Source of the DNA: Bacteroidales bacterium
GTDB taxonomy: Bacteria; Bacteroidota; Bacteroidia; Bacteroidales; P3
Direction: 5' to 3'
Assembly (NCBI GenBank): GCA_017469625.1
Contig: JAFUGA010000001.1
Span: 1-64,000 of the forward strand
Length of the DNA stretch: 64,000 nt
A model generated the notes under the pieces. That model saw nothing but the letters and a program-made list of their open reading frames with translations, was not told where the DNA came from and searched no databases. The position numbers and the translations under genes were made by a program. The number at the start of each line of letters is the position of its first letter. Position 1 is the stretch's first letter. This document shows positions 19,147 through 27,281 of the stretch, one piece after another.

Positions 19147-19869
19147 TTACATATCATCTTCGTCTGCACCACCACCAAACAAGACTTTCATCATTTCACC
19201 AAAATCTTCTTCTGATATTTCTTCATAACCAGATTCCAACATCAAATCTACATCTTTCACTTTGCCTTTAAGCAATTCATCTACAGTGAATGTAGCAGAT
19301 ATTTCTGGAGAAAACTTCATTGGATATTCCATTGGGAATGCATCAAGTCCAGGATATGTATCCAAATTCAAAACAGGACCTAATTCTTTTGTAACATAAA
19401 TGATTTCAGTGTCTTCTGTACCGTCATCATCTTTAGAGATAACTTTAACTTCTTGGCATTTAAGACCTGCTATCTCTTTAGTGTTGCCTGTATACTCGTA
19501 TTTGATACTTTCAAGGGCTTTTTTCAAGTCCTCATCTTTTATTTTGCTTCTTACGTACCATTTACCACTCATACCTTCTGTTGGTCCTTCATCTGGTAAC
19601 ATAGAAAAGTCATAAGTAGAGGTAACTGTCTTGTTTGCAGCATTTATTATAACTTTTCCTAAATTTCCGAATGTAAGATAATCTCCGTGAGAAAGTTGGT
19701 TTTCAAATACTTTTACTTGCCACTCTGTTGGAACTCCTTGAGGTACATTGCCTGTCCAAGTAAGTTTGTACTTAACAAGTCCTGCCCATTTACCTTGTTG
19801 TGCATTAACTGTTAGGCCTGCCATAACTGTAAGCAATAATAAGCCTACTCCAAAAAAGAATTTCTTCAT
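19147..19869 (-). CDS. Secreted DUF4412/GLPGLI-like protein
   Basis: The 240-residue protein has a signal peptide (FFFGVGLLLLTVMAGLTVNAQ) and a beta-rich body with the sequence IAGLKCQEVKVIS followed by IIYVTKELGP, which is the pattern of DUF4412 and GLPGLI exported proteins of Bacteroidetes (a single Cys in a 'G-x-K-C' turn). The C-terminal 35 residues are acidic. It lies upstream of ftsK in the same direction. Family assignment is tentative and function unknown. Confidence 0.7.
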   Translation of the reverse strand: MKKFFFGVGLLLLTVMAGLTVNAQQGKWAGLVKYKLTWTGNVPQGVPTEWQVKVFENQLSHGDYLTFGNLGKVIINAANKTVTSTYDFSMLPDEGPTEGMSGKWYVRSKIKDEDLKKALESIKYEYTGNTKEIAGLKCQEVKVISKDDDGTEDTEIIYVTKELGPVLNLDTYPGLDAFPMEYPMKFSPEISATFTVDELLKGKVKDVDLMLESGYEEISEEDFGEMMKVLFGGGADEDDM

Positions 19870-19921
19870 AATGTTTTTACTGTGTATTAAGTTATTTTTA
19901 TCTATTTATTTGAATTGAAAG

Positions 19922-19929
19922 CAAAATTA
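19922..19929 (-). promoter_or_regulatory. -7 box upstream of the 19869 gene
   Basis: TAATTTTG on the - strand, 53 bases before the ATG, matches TAnnTTTG and could drive the exported protein-ftsK-lolA operon. Confidence 0.6.
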
Positions 19930-19979
19930 CAATATTTTCTTTAAACACTATATAGATATTTTCAAATTTTATTCCAAAG

Positions 19980-22169
19980 TTACTTTGTGAATAACAATTC
20001 TCTATACTTAGGCAGCGGCCATATTTCATTGTCTATTTCCATTTCCAAAGCATCTATATGTTCTCTTATTTTGTCAAGGTATGGATTGACTTTCTCGCTG
20101 TAAGCAAAGGCTTTATCTCTTACGTTGTTAAGATTGTTGGCGTATTTTCTTGCCTCGGTCATCTCTTCTACCATTTCCTTAAGTGCATCTATATGTTCGC
20201 CTATCTCTATTACAAGATTTCTCCTTTTGTATGAAAGTTTTTCACATTCTTTTTCATCAAAAATTTGTTTCATCTTTACAAGGTTGTCCAACAATCTATT
20301 TTGATAAGAAACCGCTGTAGGAACTATATGATTTATAGTTAAATCGCCAAGCACACGACTTTCTATCTGAATTTTTTTCGTATATTTCTCCATTTCAACA
20401 TCTACCCTACTTTCCAACTCTCTTTCAGAAAAAATTCCCTCTCTTGTAAGTACTTCAACAGAAGAAGGACTTTCATACTTTAATATTGCCTCTGGAACGT
20501 TGTTTATATTAGTTAGATGTCTTTTTTCTGCCTCTTGTTCCCATTGTTTAGAATATCCATCACCCTCGAAACAAATAGACCTTGACTTTTTAATCAATAG
20601 TTTTATTTCTCTGAAAATAGCCTCGTCCTTATTCATACCACCGGCTATCATTTCATCAACATTCTTTTTGAATTCATTAAGTTGATGAGCCATAGCAGCG
20701 TTTATAACTATCATACTTGCAGCACAATTGGCTGAAGAGCCCGCTGCTCTAAACTCAAATCTATTACCCGTAAAAGCAAAAGGAGATGTTCTATTTCTAT
20801 CCGTATTGTCAAGCAAAATTTCTGGTATTCTGCCTATTCCTAACTTTAAAGCCGTCTTTTCTTCCGCTGTCATCTTTTCGTTAGATACCTCTTTTTCAAG
20901 TTTATCCAACATATTAGTAAGACTCTTTCCTAAGAATATAGAAAGTATAGCAGGAGGTGCTTCATTGGCTCCAAGTCTTCTATTGTTAGTTGCTGTCATT
21001 ATAGAGGCTCTTATAAGGTCTTGGTTTTTGAAAACCATCATAAGAACATTCACTATAAAGGTGAGAAACAACATATTACCTTTTGGACTTTTTCCAGGAG
21101 CGAAAAGATTTATACCTGTGTTAGTGGATAAAGACCAATTGTTATGTTTGCCACTACCATTTATATTTTGGAAAGGTTTTTCGTGGAATAAAACGTTGAA
21201 ATTGTGCTTTAAAGCTATTCTTTTCATCAAATCCATTACCAATTGGTTATGGTCATTTGCCAAATTGGCTTCTTCATAAACAGGAGCCAACTCAAACTGG
21301 TTTGGAGCAACCTCGTTGTGTCTTGTTTTCAAAGGAATACCCAATTTATAACACTCTATCTCCAAGTCTTTCATAAAAGAAGTAACACGAGATGGTATAG
21401 AGCCAAAATAATGGTCATCAAGTTGCTGGTCTTTTGCAGAAGAGTGTCCCATAAGTGTTCTTCCTGTAAGACACAAATCTGGTCTTGCTTGATATAAAGC
21501 ACTGTCTATCAGAAAATACTCTTGTTCCCAACCAAGATTTACTGAAACTTTTTCTATGTTCTTATCAAAATATTGACATACTGCTGTAGCAGCCTTATCC
21601 ACTGCAAGCAAGGCTTTTAGCATAGGTGTTTTATAATCCAACGCATCACCCGTATAGGATATAAAAACAGTAGGAATACAAAGTGTATCATCTACTATAA
21701 AAGCAGGCGATGAAACGTCCCAAGCAGTATATCCTCTTGCCTCAAATGTATTTCTCAAACCACCTGAAGGAAAAGAACTTGCATCTGGTTCCTGCTGCAC
21801 TAAAACTTTTCCAGAAAATCGTTCTATAGGTGTACCATCTTGTGCAAAATCTATAAAAGAATCATGTTTTTCAGCCGTACCATCTGTAAGAGGCTGAAAC
21901 CAATGAGTATAGTGAGTTACTCCGTTATCTTTCGCCCACGATTTCATACCATTAGCAATCAAATCTGCCTCTTCTATGGATATACTACGTCCTTTATCCA
22001 CCGCATCTTTTATTGCCTCTATGGTTGTGTCAGAAAGATATTTCTGCATATTCTTTTTATTGAATACATGACAACCATAATAATCTGCTATATCTCCTTT
22101 AGGAACATTAACTTCCAATGGTTTTCTTGAAGACAATTCTTGTAAGGCTATAAATCTGAATTTTGACAT
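19980..22169 (-). CDS. glnN: Glutamine synthetase type III
   Basis: ATP-dependent synthesis of glutamine from glutamate and ammonia in the cytoplasm. At 729 residues it is the long type III form, typical of Bacteroidetes. The active-site blocks are visible: NLGWEQEYFLID (metal-binding Glu), GSGKHNNWSLSTNTG (ammonia/glutamate loop), NRRLGANEAPPAI and the arginine-rich NRTSPFAFTGNRFEFRA. It is a single gene with its own -7 box. Confidence 0.96.
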   Translation of the reverse strand: MSKFRFIALQELSSRKPLEVNVPKGDIADYYGCHVFNKKNMQKYLSDTTIEAIKDAVDKGRSISIEEADLIANGMKSWAKDNGVTHYTHWFQPLTDGTAEKHDSFIDFAQDGTPIERFSGKVLVQQEPDASSFPSGGLRNTFEARGYTAWDVSSPAFIVDDTLCIPTVFISYTGDALDYKTPMLKALLAVDKAATAVCQYFDKNIEKVSVNLGWEQEYFLIDSALYQARPDLCLTGRTLMGHSSAKDQQLDDHYFGSIPSRVTSFMKDLEIECYKLGIPLKTRHNEVAPNQFELAPVYEEANLANDHNQLVMDLMKRIALKHNFNVLFHEKPFQNINGSGKHNNWSLSTNTGINLFAPGKSPKGNMLFLTFIVNVLMMVFKNQDLIRASIMTATNNRRLGANEAPPAILSIFLGKSLTNMLDKLEKEVSNEKMTAEEKTALKLGIGRIPEILLDNTDRNRTSPFAFTGNRFEFRAAGSSANCAASMIVINAAMAHQLNEFKKNVDEMIAGGMNKDEAIFREIKLLIKKSRSICFEGDGYSKQWEQEAEKRHLTNINNVPEAILKYESPSSVEVLTREGIFSERELESRVDVEMEKYTKKIQIESRVLGDLTINHIVPTAVSYQNRLLDNLVKMKQIFDEKECEKLSYKRRNLVIEIGEHIDALKEMVEEMTEARKYANNLNNVRDKAFAYSEKVNPYLDKIREHIDALEMEIDNEIWPLPKYRELLFTK

Positions 22170-22200
22170 AGAAAAATGATTTTATTTATTTTTTATAATG

Positions 22201-22208
22201 CAAAGATA
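22201..22208 (-). promoter_or_regulatory. -7 box of the glnN promoter
   Basis: TATCTTTG on the - strand, 32 bases before the ATG. Confidence 0.65.
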
Positions 22209-22404
22209 AAAATTTTATTTAAAATATTCTTTGAATTTATGTTAATAATTTCATTTCTAAGTCATAATTTTTCAGTGGAACGAAAGAAACAAAACATTAT
22301 CTCTCTTTCTATCAAAACATAAATAAGAATTAACTACCTATATATGAACCTCCCAACCGCCTAATTTACTTTTGTTTTTACCTTTCTTTATAATAATTTT
22401 GTGA

Positions 22405-22580
22405 CTCTTCGTTTTAATTTTCTAAAACTTTATTCTAATTTTCTATCTCTTTGTTTTAATTTTCTAAAACAAAGAAAGAGAAATCTAAAACAAAGTTTCG
22501 TGAAATTCTTTCTTTGTTTCGTGAGAATAGAATAAAATTTTAGAAAATTACTTCTTTGTTTGGTAAAAACGAAACAAAAT
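22405..22580. repeat. 21-bp-lattice repeat array 3 (9 sites)
   Basis: Sites start at 22407 (CTTCG), 22428 (CTTTA), 22449 (CTTTG), 22470 and 22491 (CAAAG), 22512 (CTTTG), 22533 (TAAAA, decayed), 22554 (CTTTG) and 22575 (CAAAA, decayed), exactly 21 bp apart. The array lies between glnN and the terminator of the 22699 gene. The rest of the 22170-22698 gap is AT-rich without a gene. Confidence 0.88.
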
Positions 22581-22618
22581 GCAACAAGAATTTTTTATTG
22601 TTTTAAATTTCTACTTAT

Positions 22619-22653
22619 ATAAAAACAGTTCGCCATTTTACAATGACGAACTG
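22619..22653 (-). terminator. Terminator of the 22699-23106 gene
   Basis: On the - strand CAGTTCG pairs with CGAACTG (with an inner CATT/AATG), followed by TTTTTAT. The stem closely resembles the one after the DUF805 gene at 24028-24059. Confidence 0.8.
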
Positions 22654-22698
22654 GTGAATAATACAAATAGTTCATAACTATTGAAAAAGTGCAAACAA

Positions 22699-23106
22699 TT
22701 ACTGCTTATATAGATTAAGTTTATCCTTATCTACACAAGTTTTTTCAGTGGTAACTGTTGTAGTCGTAGTATTATTTTTTGATGTTGAAGAACTCCCTGA
22801 ATTGTAGGTTGAACTTGAATTAACTGATGCAGAAGTATTAGTTCCTATAGAAGCACCTGTACCTCCTGTATAGGAACGAGAACCAGAATTTGATGTATTT
22901 CCACTTGAATTTGATGTTGTAGTTGTTTCTGTTCTTGATGTAACTCTAAGACGACCTTCTTTACCATCTTTCGTATAACAAGAATTCTCTTTTGTATCTG
23001 CTTTTCTCATTGTATTTACAATATCTTTTCCAGAAGTTTTTTGTTGTGCATTTGCCACAACACCTAATCCAAATAAAAGGAATGTTACTAAAATTATTTT
23101 TTTCAT
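22699..23106 (-). CDS. Small secreted Ser/Thr/Gly-rich protein
   Basis: I do not recognise a family. The 135-residue protein has a signal peptide (IILVTFLLFGLGVVANAQ), an N-terminal segment with NSCYTKDGKEG, a low-complexity Ser/Thr/Asn/Gly core (residues 57-115), and a second cysteine near the C terminus (KTCVDKDKLN). The two cysteines may pair. The composition of the core suggests an exposed, flexible, possibly glycosylated stretch. The upstream gene also encodes a 135-residue secreted protein, and a 26-bp leader is shared. Confidence 0.7.
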   Translation of the reverse strand: MKKIILVTFLLFGLGVVANAQQKTSGKDIVNTMRKADTKENSCYTKDGKEGRLRVTSRTETTTTSNSSGNTSNSGSRSYTGGTGASIGTNTSASVNSSSTYNSGSSSTSKNNTTTTTVTTEKTCVDKDKLNLYKQ

Positions 23107-23121
23107 TTTAATATTTGCCTA

Positions 23122-23147
23122 TTATATCCCATCGGCTTATCGGTTTT
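23122..23147 (-). promoter_or_regulatory. Leader element, copy 1
   Basis: A 26-bp sequence about 16 bases before the ATG of the 22699 gene. It is 22/26 identical to 23582-23607, at nearly the same distance from the next gene. Read on the - strand the core is AACCGAT followed by ATGGGATATAA. It is not a TAnnTTTG promoter. Confidence 0.6.
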
Positions 23148-23156
23148 ATTTACTAC

Positions 23157-23564
23157 TTAGTTGATATTTATATAATAACCATCTGCTGTTATATATTCAA
23201 ACGCACTTTGAGGACAGTTATCCATACTACTTCCATAGAAAGAATTTCTGCTAACTCTATGAACAGAAACTTTTCTACCTAATTTGCATTGAGTACCATA
23301 ACTGCTACCATCTGTATAAATATCTACACTTCCACTTGGAATCATAGAATAGTTACCATATGAATCTCTTTCTAATTTAAACTTTGTAGTATGACTATAA
23401 TAAGACCATTCATCACCTTTTGTTTCAGAACAAGAAATTGTATTTTCTGATTTTACATTATTTGAAAGTGTGCATTCATCATTATTTCCATTATTATCAT
23501 TCTTTGCTACGATTATATTAGCCACTGCCAAAATCATTACTAAATTTACAATTAGTTTTTTCAT
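23157..23564 (-). CDS. Small secreted four-cysteine protein
   Basis: No family recognised. The start is placed at MKKLIVNLVM (23564), because the longer frame begins inside the structured RNA region and only this start gives a signal peptide (LIVNLVMILAVANIIVA). The product is 135 residues. Four cysteines (contexts DECTL, ISCSE, TQCKL, DNCPQ) could form two disulfides in a small beta-rich domain. It is 50 bases upstream of the second small secreted gene and shares its leader. Confidence 0.7.
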   Translation of the reverse strand: MKKLIVNLVMILAVANIIVAKNDNNGNNDECTLSNNVKSENTISCSETKGDEWSYYSHTTKFKLERDSYGNYSMIPSGSVDIYTDGSSYGTQCKLGRKVSVHRVSRNSFYGSSMDNCPQSAFEYITADGYYININ

Positions 23565-23581
23565 TTTAAATTTTCTGTCTG

Positions 23582-23607
23582 TTATATCCCATTGACACAT
23601 CGGTTTT
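23582..23607 (-). promoter_or_regulatory. Leader element, copy 2
   Basis: The 26-bp partner of 23122-23147 (four mismatches), 17 bases before the ATG of the four-cysteine protein gene. Confidence 0.6.
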
Positions 23608-23652
23608 TGTTGAAATAAATTATTATTTTGCAGTGCCTGATTTTGTATGTAT

Positions 23653-23853
23653 ATGAACATAAAAAGAGCGTGGCACTTTTATGTCTTCATCGGATGCTTT
23701 GAGGTCTTGGACTACCTGACTTACCCAATTACAACGTACTAAGCCCACGCCATAAAGGCGTGCGGAGTTGATTTTTCTGGGTAAGTACTTTAAAAGTGTC
23801 CAAGTTTCAAAGCATCCAGATAACTTCGCTTTTTCCTATTCTATGATGTTCAT
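23653..23853 (-). ncRNA. Candidate rod-shaped structured RNA A
   Basis: About 201 nt fold into one long interrupted hairpin. Pairs from outside in: ATGAACAT (23653) with ATGTTCAT (23846); AAAAAGAGCG with CGCTTTTT; GGATGCTTTGA (23692) with TCAAAGCATCC (23807); CTTGGAC with GTCCAAG; GACTTACCCA (23718) with TGGGTAAGT (23778); apical CACGCC (23746) with GGCGTG (23757). A 6S-like rod with a bubble is one possibility. Strand is chosen from a -7 box (TACTTTTG) at 23934-23927. I cannot match it to a named family from memory. Confidence 0.55.
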
Positions 23854-23926
23854 ATTAAATTCTATGAATCAATGTTTCATTGGCAAATATATTTTCGTTA
23901 TTACTCAATCTTTTTATTTCCAACTG

Positions 23927-23934
23927 CAAAAGTA
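23927..23934 (-). promoter_or_regulatory. -7 box upstream of RNA A
   Basis: TACTTTTG on the - strand, about 75 bases before the outer stem of RNA A. It could drive RNA A together with the small secreted protein genes. Confidence 0.5.
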
Positions 23935-24019
23935 TAACTAATTTTTGAAATAATAAAATTTTTGTCTAATGTTCTGAAAGTATTTTTGTTATTTACTGTA
24001 GGTGGTCTATTATAGTTAT

Positions 24020-24059
24020 AAAAATAAAACAGTTCGTAATTTGACTGTTACGAACTGTT
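24020..24059 (-). terminator. Terminator of the DUF805 gene
   Basis: A perfect 12-bp stem (AACAGTTCGTAA with TTACGAACTGTT) with an 8-base loop, followed on the - strand by TTATTTTTAT. Confidence 0.88.
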
Positions 24060-24102
24060 ATTGAAAAAGAATTTCTTTATATATTTAAAGGTTTAAACTA
24101 TA

Positions 24103-24453
24103 CTAAATAGTAATTTGTTTTGGATTTTCACCCCATTGGTTTGTGGTTGTTTCTCCCTCACGGCAAAACCAGATAAGTATTATTATAAAACCTATAATAG
24201 GAATAAGAATTAACAGATAATACCAACCACTTTTTCCTATATCGTGTAATCTTCGTACTGCGACAGCAAGACCTGGTATAAGTACAACAAGAGGGTATAT
24301 TATAGAAAAAAGATTTAACCCAATAATTCCGTCTATAATACCAGCAACTATAGCGAAAATTATATTGAATAAGACAAACATCCAATATTCTTTTCTTCTT
24401 GCTCTACCATTGAAATCAGCATACTGTCTTAAACATTTTAAATACCAATCCAT
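24103..24453 (-). CDS. DUF805 inner-membrane protein
   Basis: The 116-residue protein has the DUF805 signature: an aromatic N terminus (YADFNGRARRKEYWMF), three to four membrane helices and the RLHDIGKSGWYYLL motif, then a short polar tail (GENPKQ). The family sits in the inner membrane and has no established biochemical role. The leader upstream is unusually long and structured (RNA B). Confidence 0.9.
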   Translation of the reverse strand: MDWYLKCLRQYADFNGRARRKEYWMFVLFNIIFAIVAGIIDGIIGLNLFSIIYPLVVLIPGLAVAVRRLHDIGKSGWYYLLILIPIIGFIIILIWFCREGETTTNQWGENPKQITI

Positions 24454-24472
24454 GTTTTTATTTTTTTCCCTC

Positions 24473-24698
24473 TGTGATTTCTATAAAAGGAAGGATATTC
24501 CATACTACCCCATAAGTTCATTATACAAAGAAAGCGTGAAATCACATATACTTTGTCATATCTTTCCATATAGGTGCGTGAGAATATACCTGAACATAAA
24601 GACATAACATGGGTGAAAACACGCTGCAAACGAACACAGCAAGGAAACCACATGCTCAGACTTGTATGTTCTCTAAAGTTTCTCACGCTTTATATGGA
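24473..24698 (-). ncRNA. Candidate structured RNA B (two hairpins)
   Basis: Hairpin 1 pairs TGTGATTTC (24473) with GAAATCACA (24538). Hairpin 2 is a rod: TCCATATA (24565) with TATATGGA (24691), GCGTGAGAA with TTCTCACGC, GAACATA with TATGTTC, and an apical GCTG..CAGC. It lies upstream of DUF805 and behind a - strand -7 box at 24792-24785. It may be a cis leader or a separate RNA. The conserved loops of SRP RNA, RNase P and tmRNA are not visible. Confidence 0.5.
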
Positions 24699-24738
24699 CA
24701 AGTCATAAAAAAAAGCATAACGCTTTCAAAATTTTAAA

Positions 24739-24759
24739 CACAAAAGAAAAACTCTTTTG
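24739..24759 (-). promoter_or_regulatory. Leader hairpin upstream of RNA B
   Basis: ACAAAAGA pairs with TCTTTTGT across a 5-base loop; a second short stem (AAAGC/GCTTT) with a T run follows at about 24709-24726 on the - strand. Together they look like a weak attenuator just after the predicted transcript start. Confidence 0.4.
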
Positions 24760-24784
24760 TCAATTATCCTGCGATAACCACTTG

Positions 24785-24792
24785 CAAAAGTA
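24785..24792 (-). promoter_or_regulatory. -7 box upstream of RNA B and DUF805
   Basis: TACTTTTG on the - strand, the same octamer as the one upstream of RNA A. It implies a leader of more than 300 nt for DUF805. Confidence 0.5.
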
Positions 24793-24879
24793 GTAAAATA
24801 TTTTCAGTTGTGAAAATCGCACAGATAAATATTTGATTATAGGGCTTTCTTTTGTTTTTAAACAGATACAGTTAGAGGA

Positions 24880-24921
24880 AAAAATATCGGACTTATTCAT
24901 ATAGATGAACAAATCCGATAA
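24880..24921 (-). terminator. Terminator of sppA
   Basis: On the - strand ATCGGA..TTCAT pairs with ATGAA..TCCGAT, followed by ATTTTTT, 34 bases after the sppA stop. Confidence 0.8.
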
Positions 24922-24954
24922 TCATTAAAAGAAAATCTTAAACTAATCTTCCTA

Positions 24955-26736
24955 TTACAAACTAATGATATAAGGTAATCTTTTTTGTACTCCCTGCATA
25001 TCGCTTATATTTTTAAGTTCTAAGAAGAAAGTATATGGTTTTCCAAGTTCTTTTGTGAAAGATTTCATCTTCATTTCCTGAATTTCTGAATTTATAATCT
25101 GAGATAAAAATCCTGTAGGTTTAGGATATGCAACTACACCGTATTCTTTTATACCTGCCTTTTTTGCTGCAATCTCTATAGCCTTAGAAAGTCCTCCCCA
25201 TTCATCTACAAGGCCTAAAGGTTTAGCATCTTTTCCTGTCCATACTCTACCTTTTGCTATAGAGTTGATGTATTCAGGTGTCTTTCCCCTACCCTTTGCC
25301 ACCTTGTTTATGAAGTTGATATAGAAATTTTCAACATTTTTCTGCATCAAAATCTTTGCATCTGAAGTCATAGGGGTAGTAACTGATAAAGGATTGGAAT
25401 TTGAATGTGTTTTGACGGTGTCAAACGTTATTCCAAGATTTTTTTTCAATGCTTTGGAGAAGTTTGGTAATACTCCGAAAACTCCTATAGAACCTGTAAC
25501 AGTTGTCTGGTTTGCAACGATATAAGTAGCATTTGATGACATCTCATAACCAGCAGAAGCAGCGTAATCTCCCATAGAAACTATGACAGGTTTTTCTCTC
25601 TTAGCCTTTATTATTTCGTTAGTAATCAACTCTGAAGCCACAGCATCACCACCTGGAGAATTAACACGTAAAATTATAGCTTTCACTTGTTTATCCTTTG
25701 CAGCCTTTTCTATAGCCTTGCATATAGTTTCACTTCCTATGGATAAATCAGAACCTTTTCCTTGAGAAACATTACCATAAGCATATATTACTGCAATGTT
25801 CTGTTTTTTAGTATTATAAGTATCTGTTATTGTTTTACGATAATCTGAATAATTTACGAATTTTATTTTTTCTGCTTTGTTAAGTTTGTAGTTTGCAGTA
25901 ACATAGTTAGAAATAGAATCCTTATAATCGGATTTGAAACCAACGTAATCTATTATCTTATTCTTTAAAGCGTCCTCTGGTAAAAATCCTTCCAAAGAGT
26001 TAGTAATCTCATTGAATTGATTAAGGGTAATATTTCTTGATTTTGCCATTTGGGTAGAAATAACCTCCCAAATAGAATTTAGATATGTTCGTGTTTGTAC
26101 TCTATTAGAGTCCGACATTTTGTTTAAAATATATGTTTCTCCTGCACTTTTGAAAGCGTTGTTTTTAGGACGGACAAGTTCTACATCTATTTCAAATTTA
26201 TCTATCAAATCTTTGAAATACATAACCTCTGCACCCATTCCCGATAACATTACCATACCAGCTGGATTTACCATAATCTTGTCTGCAATAGTAGCAATGT
26301 AATATGATTTTTGGTCGCACATATCTGCATAAGCATATATTTTTTTGCCCGACTCTTTAAAAGAATTTAATACTTCTCTTATTTCTTGTGCTGTTGCAAT
26401 ACCATTAGACTGCAAAACAGAAACATTAAGCATTATTGCTTTTATGTTATCGTCTTTTTTCGCCTTGTTTATAACGGAAATAAACTCTGTTAAACCTATA
26501 TTATTCATGGACAATCCGTCTGTTGTCATTATAGAAGATATATCTGTTACTTCTCTATCGTAAATAGGTTTATCCAAGTTTATAACCAAAACAGAATTAT
26601 CTTTTACTGTAGGAGTGCTTTTACTCATAGAAGAGATAACAGAACCGAATACCCATATAAAGAATATGGTTACTAAAACCATTGCAAGAAAACTTCCTAA
26701 GCAAGATGCAAATGTAAATTTGAAGAATTGTTTCAT
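24955..26736 (-). CDS. sppA: Signal peptide peptidase SppA (67-kDa type)
   Basis: SppA degrades cleaved signal peptides in the inner membrane, with its body in the periplasm. The 593-residue protein has one N-terminal membrane helix and two S49 domains. The catalytic lysine lies in CDQKSYYIA in the first domain, and the nucleophile serine in GDYAASAGY in the second, followed by TGSIGVFG. This is the full-length tandem form. Its start is 4 bases after the NusG-like gene, so the two are one operon. Confidence 0.94.
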   Translation of the reverse strand: MKQFFKFTFASCLGSFLAMVLVTIFFIWVFGSVISSMSKSTPTVKDNSVLVINLDKPIYDREVTDISSIMTTDGLSMNNIGLTEFISVINKAKKDDNIKAIMLNVSVLQSNGIATAQEIREVLNSFKESGKKIYAYADMCDQKSYYIATIADKIMVNPAGMVMLSGMGAEVMYFKDLIDKFEIDVELVRPKNNAFKSAGETYILNKMSDSNRVQTRTYLNSIWEVISTQMAKSRNITLNQFNEITNSLEGFLPEDALKNKIIDYVGFKSDYKDSISNYVTANYKLNKAEKIKFVNYSDYRKTITDTYNTKKQNIAVIYAYGNVSQGKGSDLSIGSETICKAIEKAAKDKQVKAIILRVNSPGGDAVASELITNEIIKAKREKPVIVSMGDYAASAGYEMSSNATYIVANQTTVTGSIGVFGVLPNFSKALKKNLGITFDTVKTHSNSNPLSVTTPMTSDAKILMQKNVENFYINFINKVAKGRGKTPEYINSIAKGRVWTGKDAKPLGLVDEWGGLSKAIEIAAKKAGIKEYGVVAYPKPTGFLSQIINSEIQEMKMKSFTKELGKPYTFFLELKNISDMQGVQKRLPYIISL

Positions 26737-26740
26737 AATA

Positions 26741-27244
26741 TTATTTTATTTTTTCTATATTTGTTAATTCATTAGTATTTAATTTTATCATTATATCCAA
26801 AGAAATAGAATCCAACCTAACAATAAAAAATCTATTTTCTTTATCCTCTAATATTATTCCTTGCATTCCTTTGAATTTACCACTAACAAAAAGAACCTTA
26901 TCCCCTTTTGAAAAAGAACGCTCTTGTACAAACAATTCTTTCTCGTTTTCTATAAGAATTTTCAAAGACTCTATTTGCTCATTGGGTATTGTTGCTATCT
27001 GTTTATTAAAATAAATAAAACGCAAAGTATTTGGTATAGAAAGCACGTCATATACTTGTTGGTTTTCTATATTTACAAATATATACGAAGGAATTAAAGG
27101 TATAGAAACTAATTTTCGTCTGTCACTCCACTTATGCCACTCTTGTTTCAAAGGAAGGTAGTTGTCAAATCCACACTTTGTGAGATTATTTTCAACTACC
27201 TTTTCTTTATGTGGTTTAACTAAGAGTGCAAACCACTGTTTCAT
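26741..27244 (-). CDS. NusG-like transcription factor (UpxY/RfaH type)
   Basis: NusG paralogues bind RNA polymerase and prevent pausing or termination. The 167-residue protein has an NGN domain (WFALLVKPHKEKVVENNL at the N terminus, then IPSYIFVNI) and a C-terminal KOW motif (GDKVLFVSGKFKGMQGII). In Bacteroides, similar UpxY proteins begin capsule operons. Here it is followed by sppA and no polysaccharide genes are nearby, so the target is unclear. It is too divergent to be the housekeeping nusG, which normally lies next to rplK. Confidence 0.85.
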   Translation of the reverse strand: MKQWFALLVKPHKEKVVENNLTKCGFDNYLPLKQEWHKWSDRRKLVSIPLIPSYIFVNIENQQVYDVLSIPNTLRFIYFNKQIATIPNEQIESLKILIENEKELFVQERSFSKGDKVLFVSGKFKGMQGIILEDKENRFFIVRLDSISLDIMIKLNTNELTNIEKIK

Positions 27245-27281
27245 AATATATTTTTTAATTGTTTCACGTGAAAGAAATCTA

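Noticed and set aside
22264-22312. Seventh lattice copy next to glnN
   Set aside because: Similar words occur (CGAAA, CAAAA, CTTTC), but they are not in the 21-bp register.
23565-23660. Longer N terminus for the four-cysteine secreted protein
   Set aside because: The extension runs into RNA A and would bury the signal peptide; start at 23564 is better.
24438-24686. 82-residue ORF on the - strand over RNA B
   Set aside because: It covers hairpins and overlaps the well-supported DUF805 start; composition is unlike a protein of this genome.
24565-24698. SRP RNA, RNase P RNA or tmRNA in region B
   Set aside because: The conserved SRP loop (GGAAGCAG type), RNase P core segments and tmRNA tRNA-like ends are not visible on either strand.
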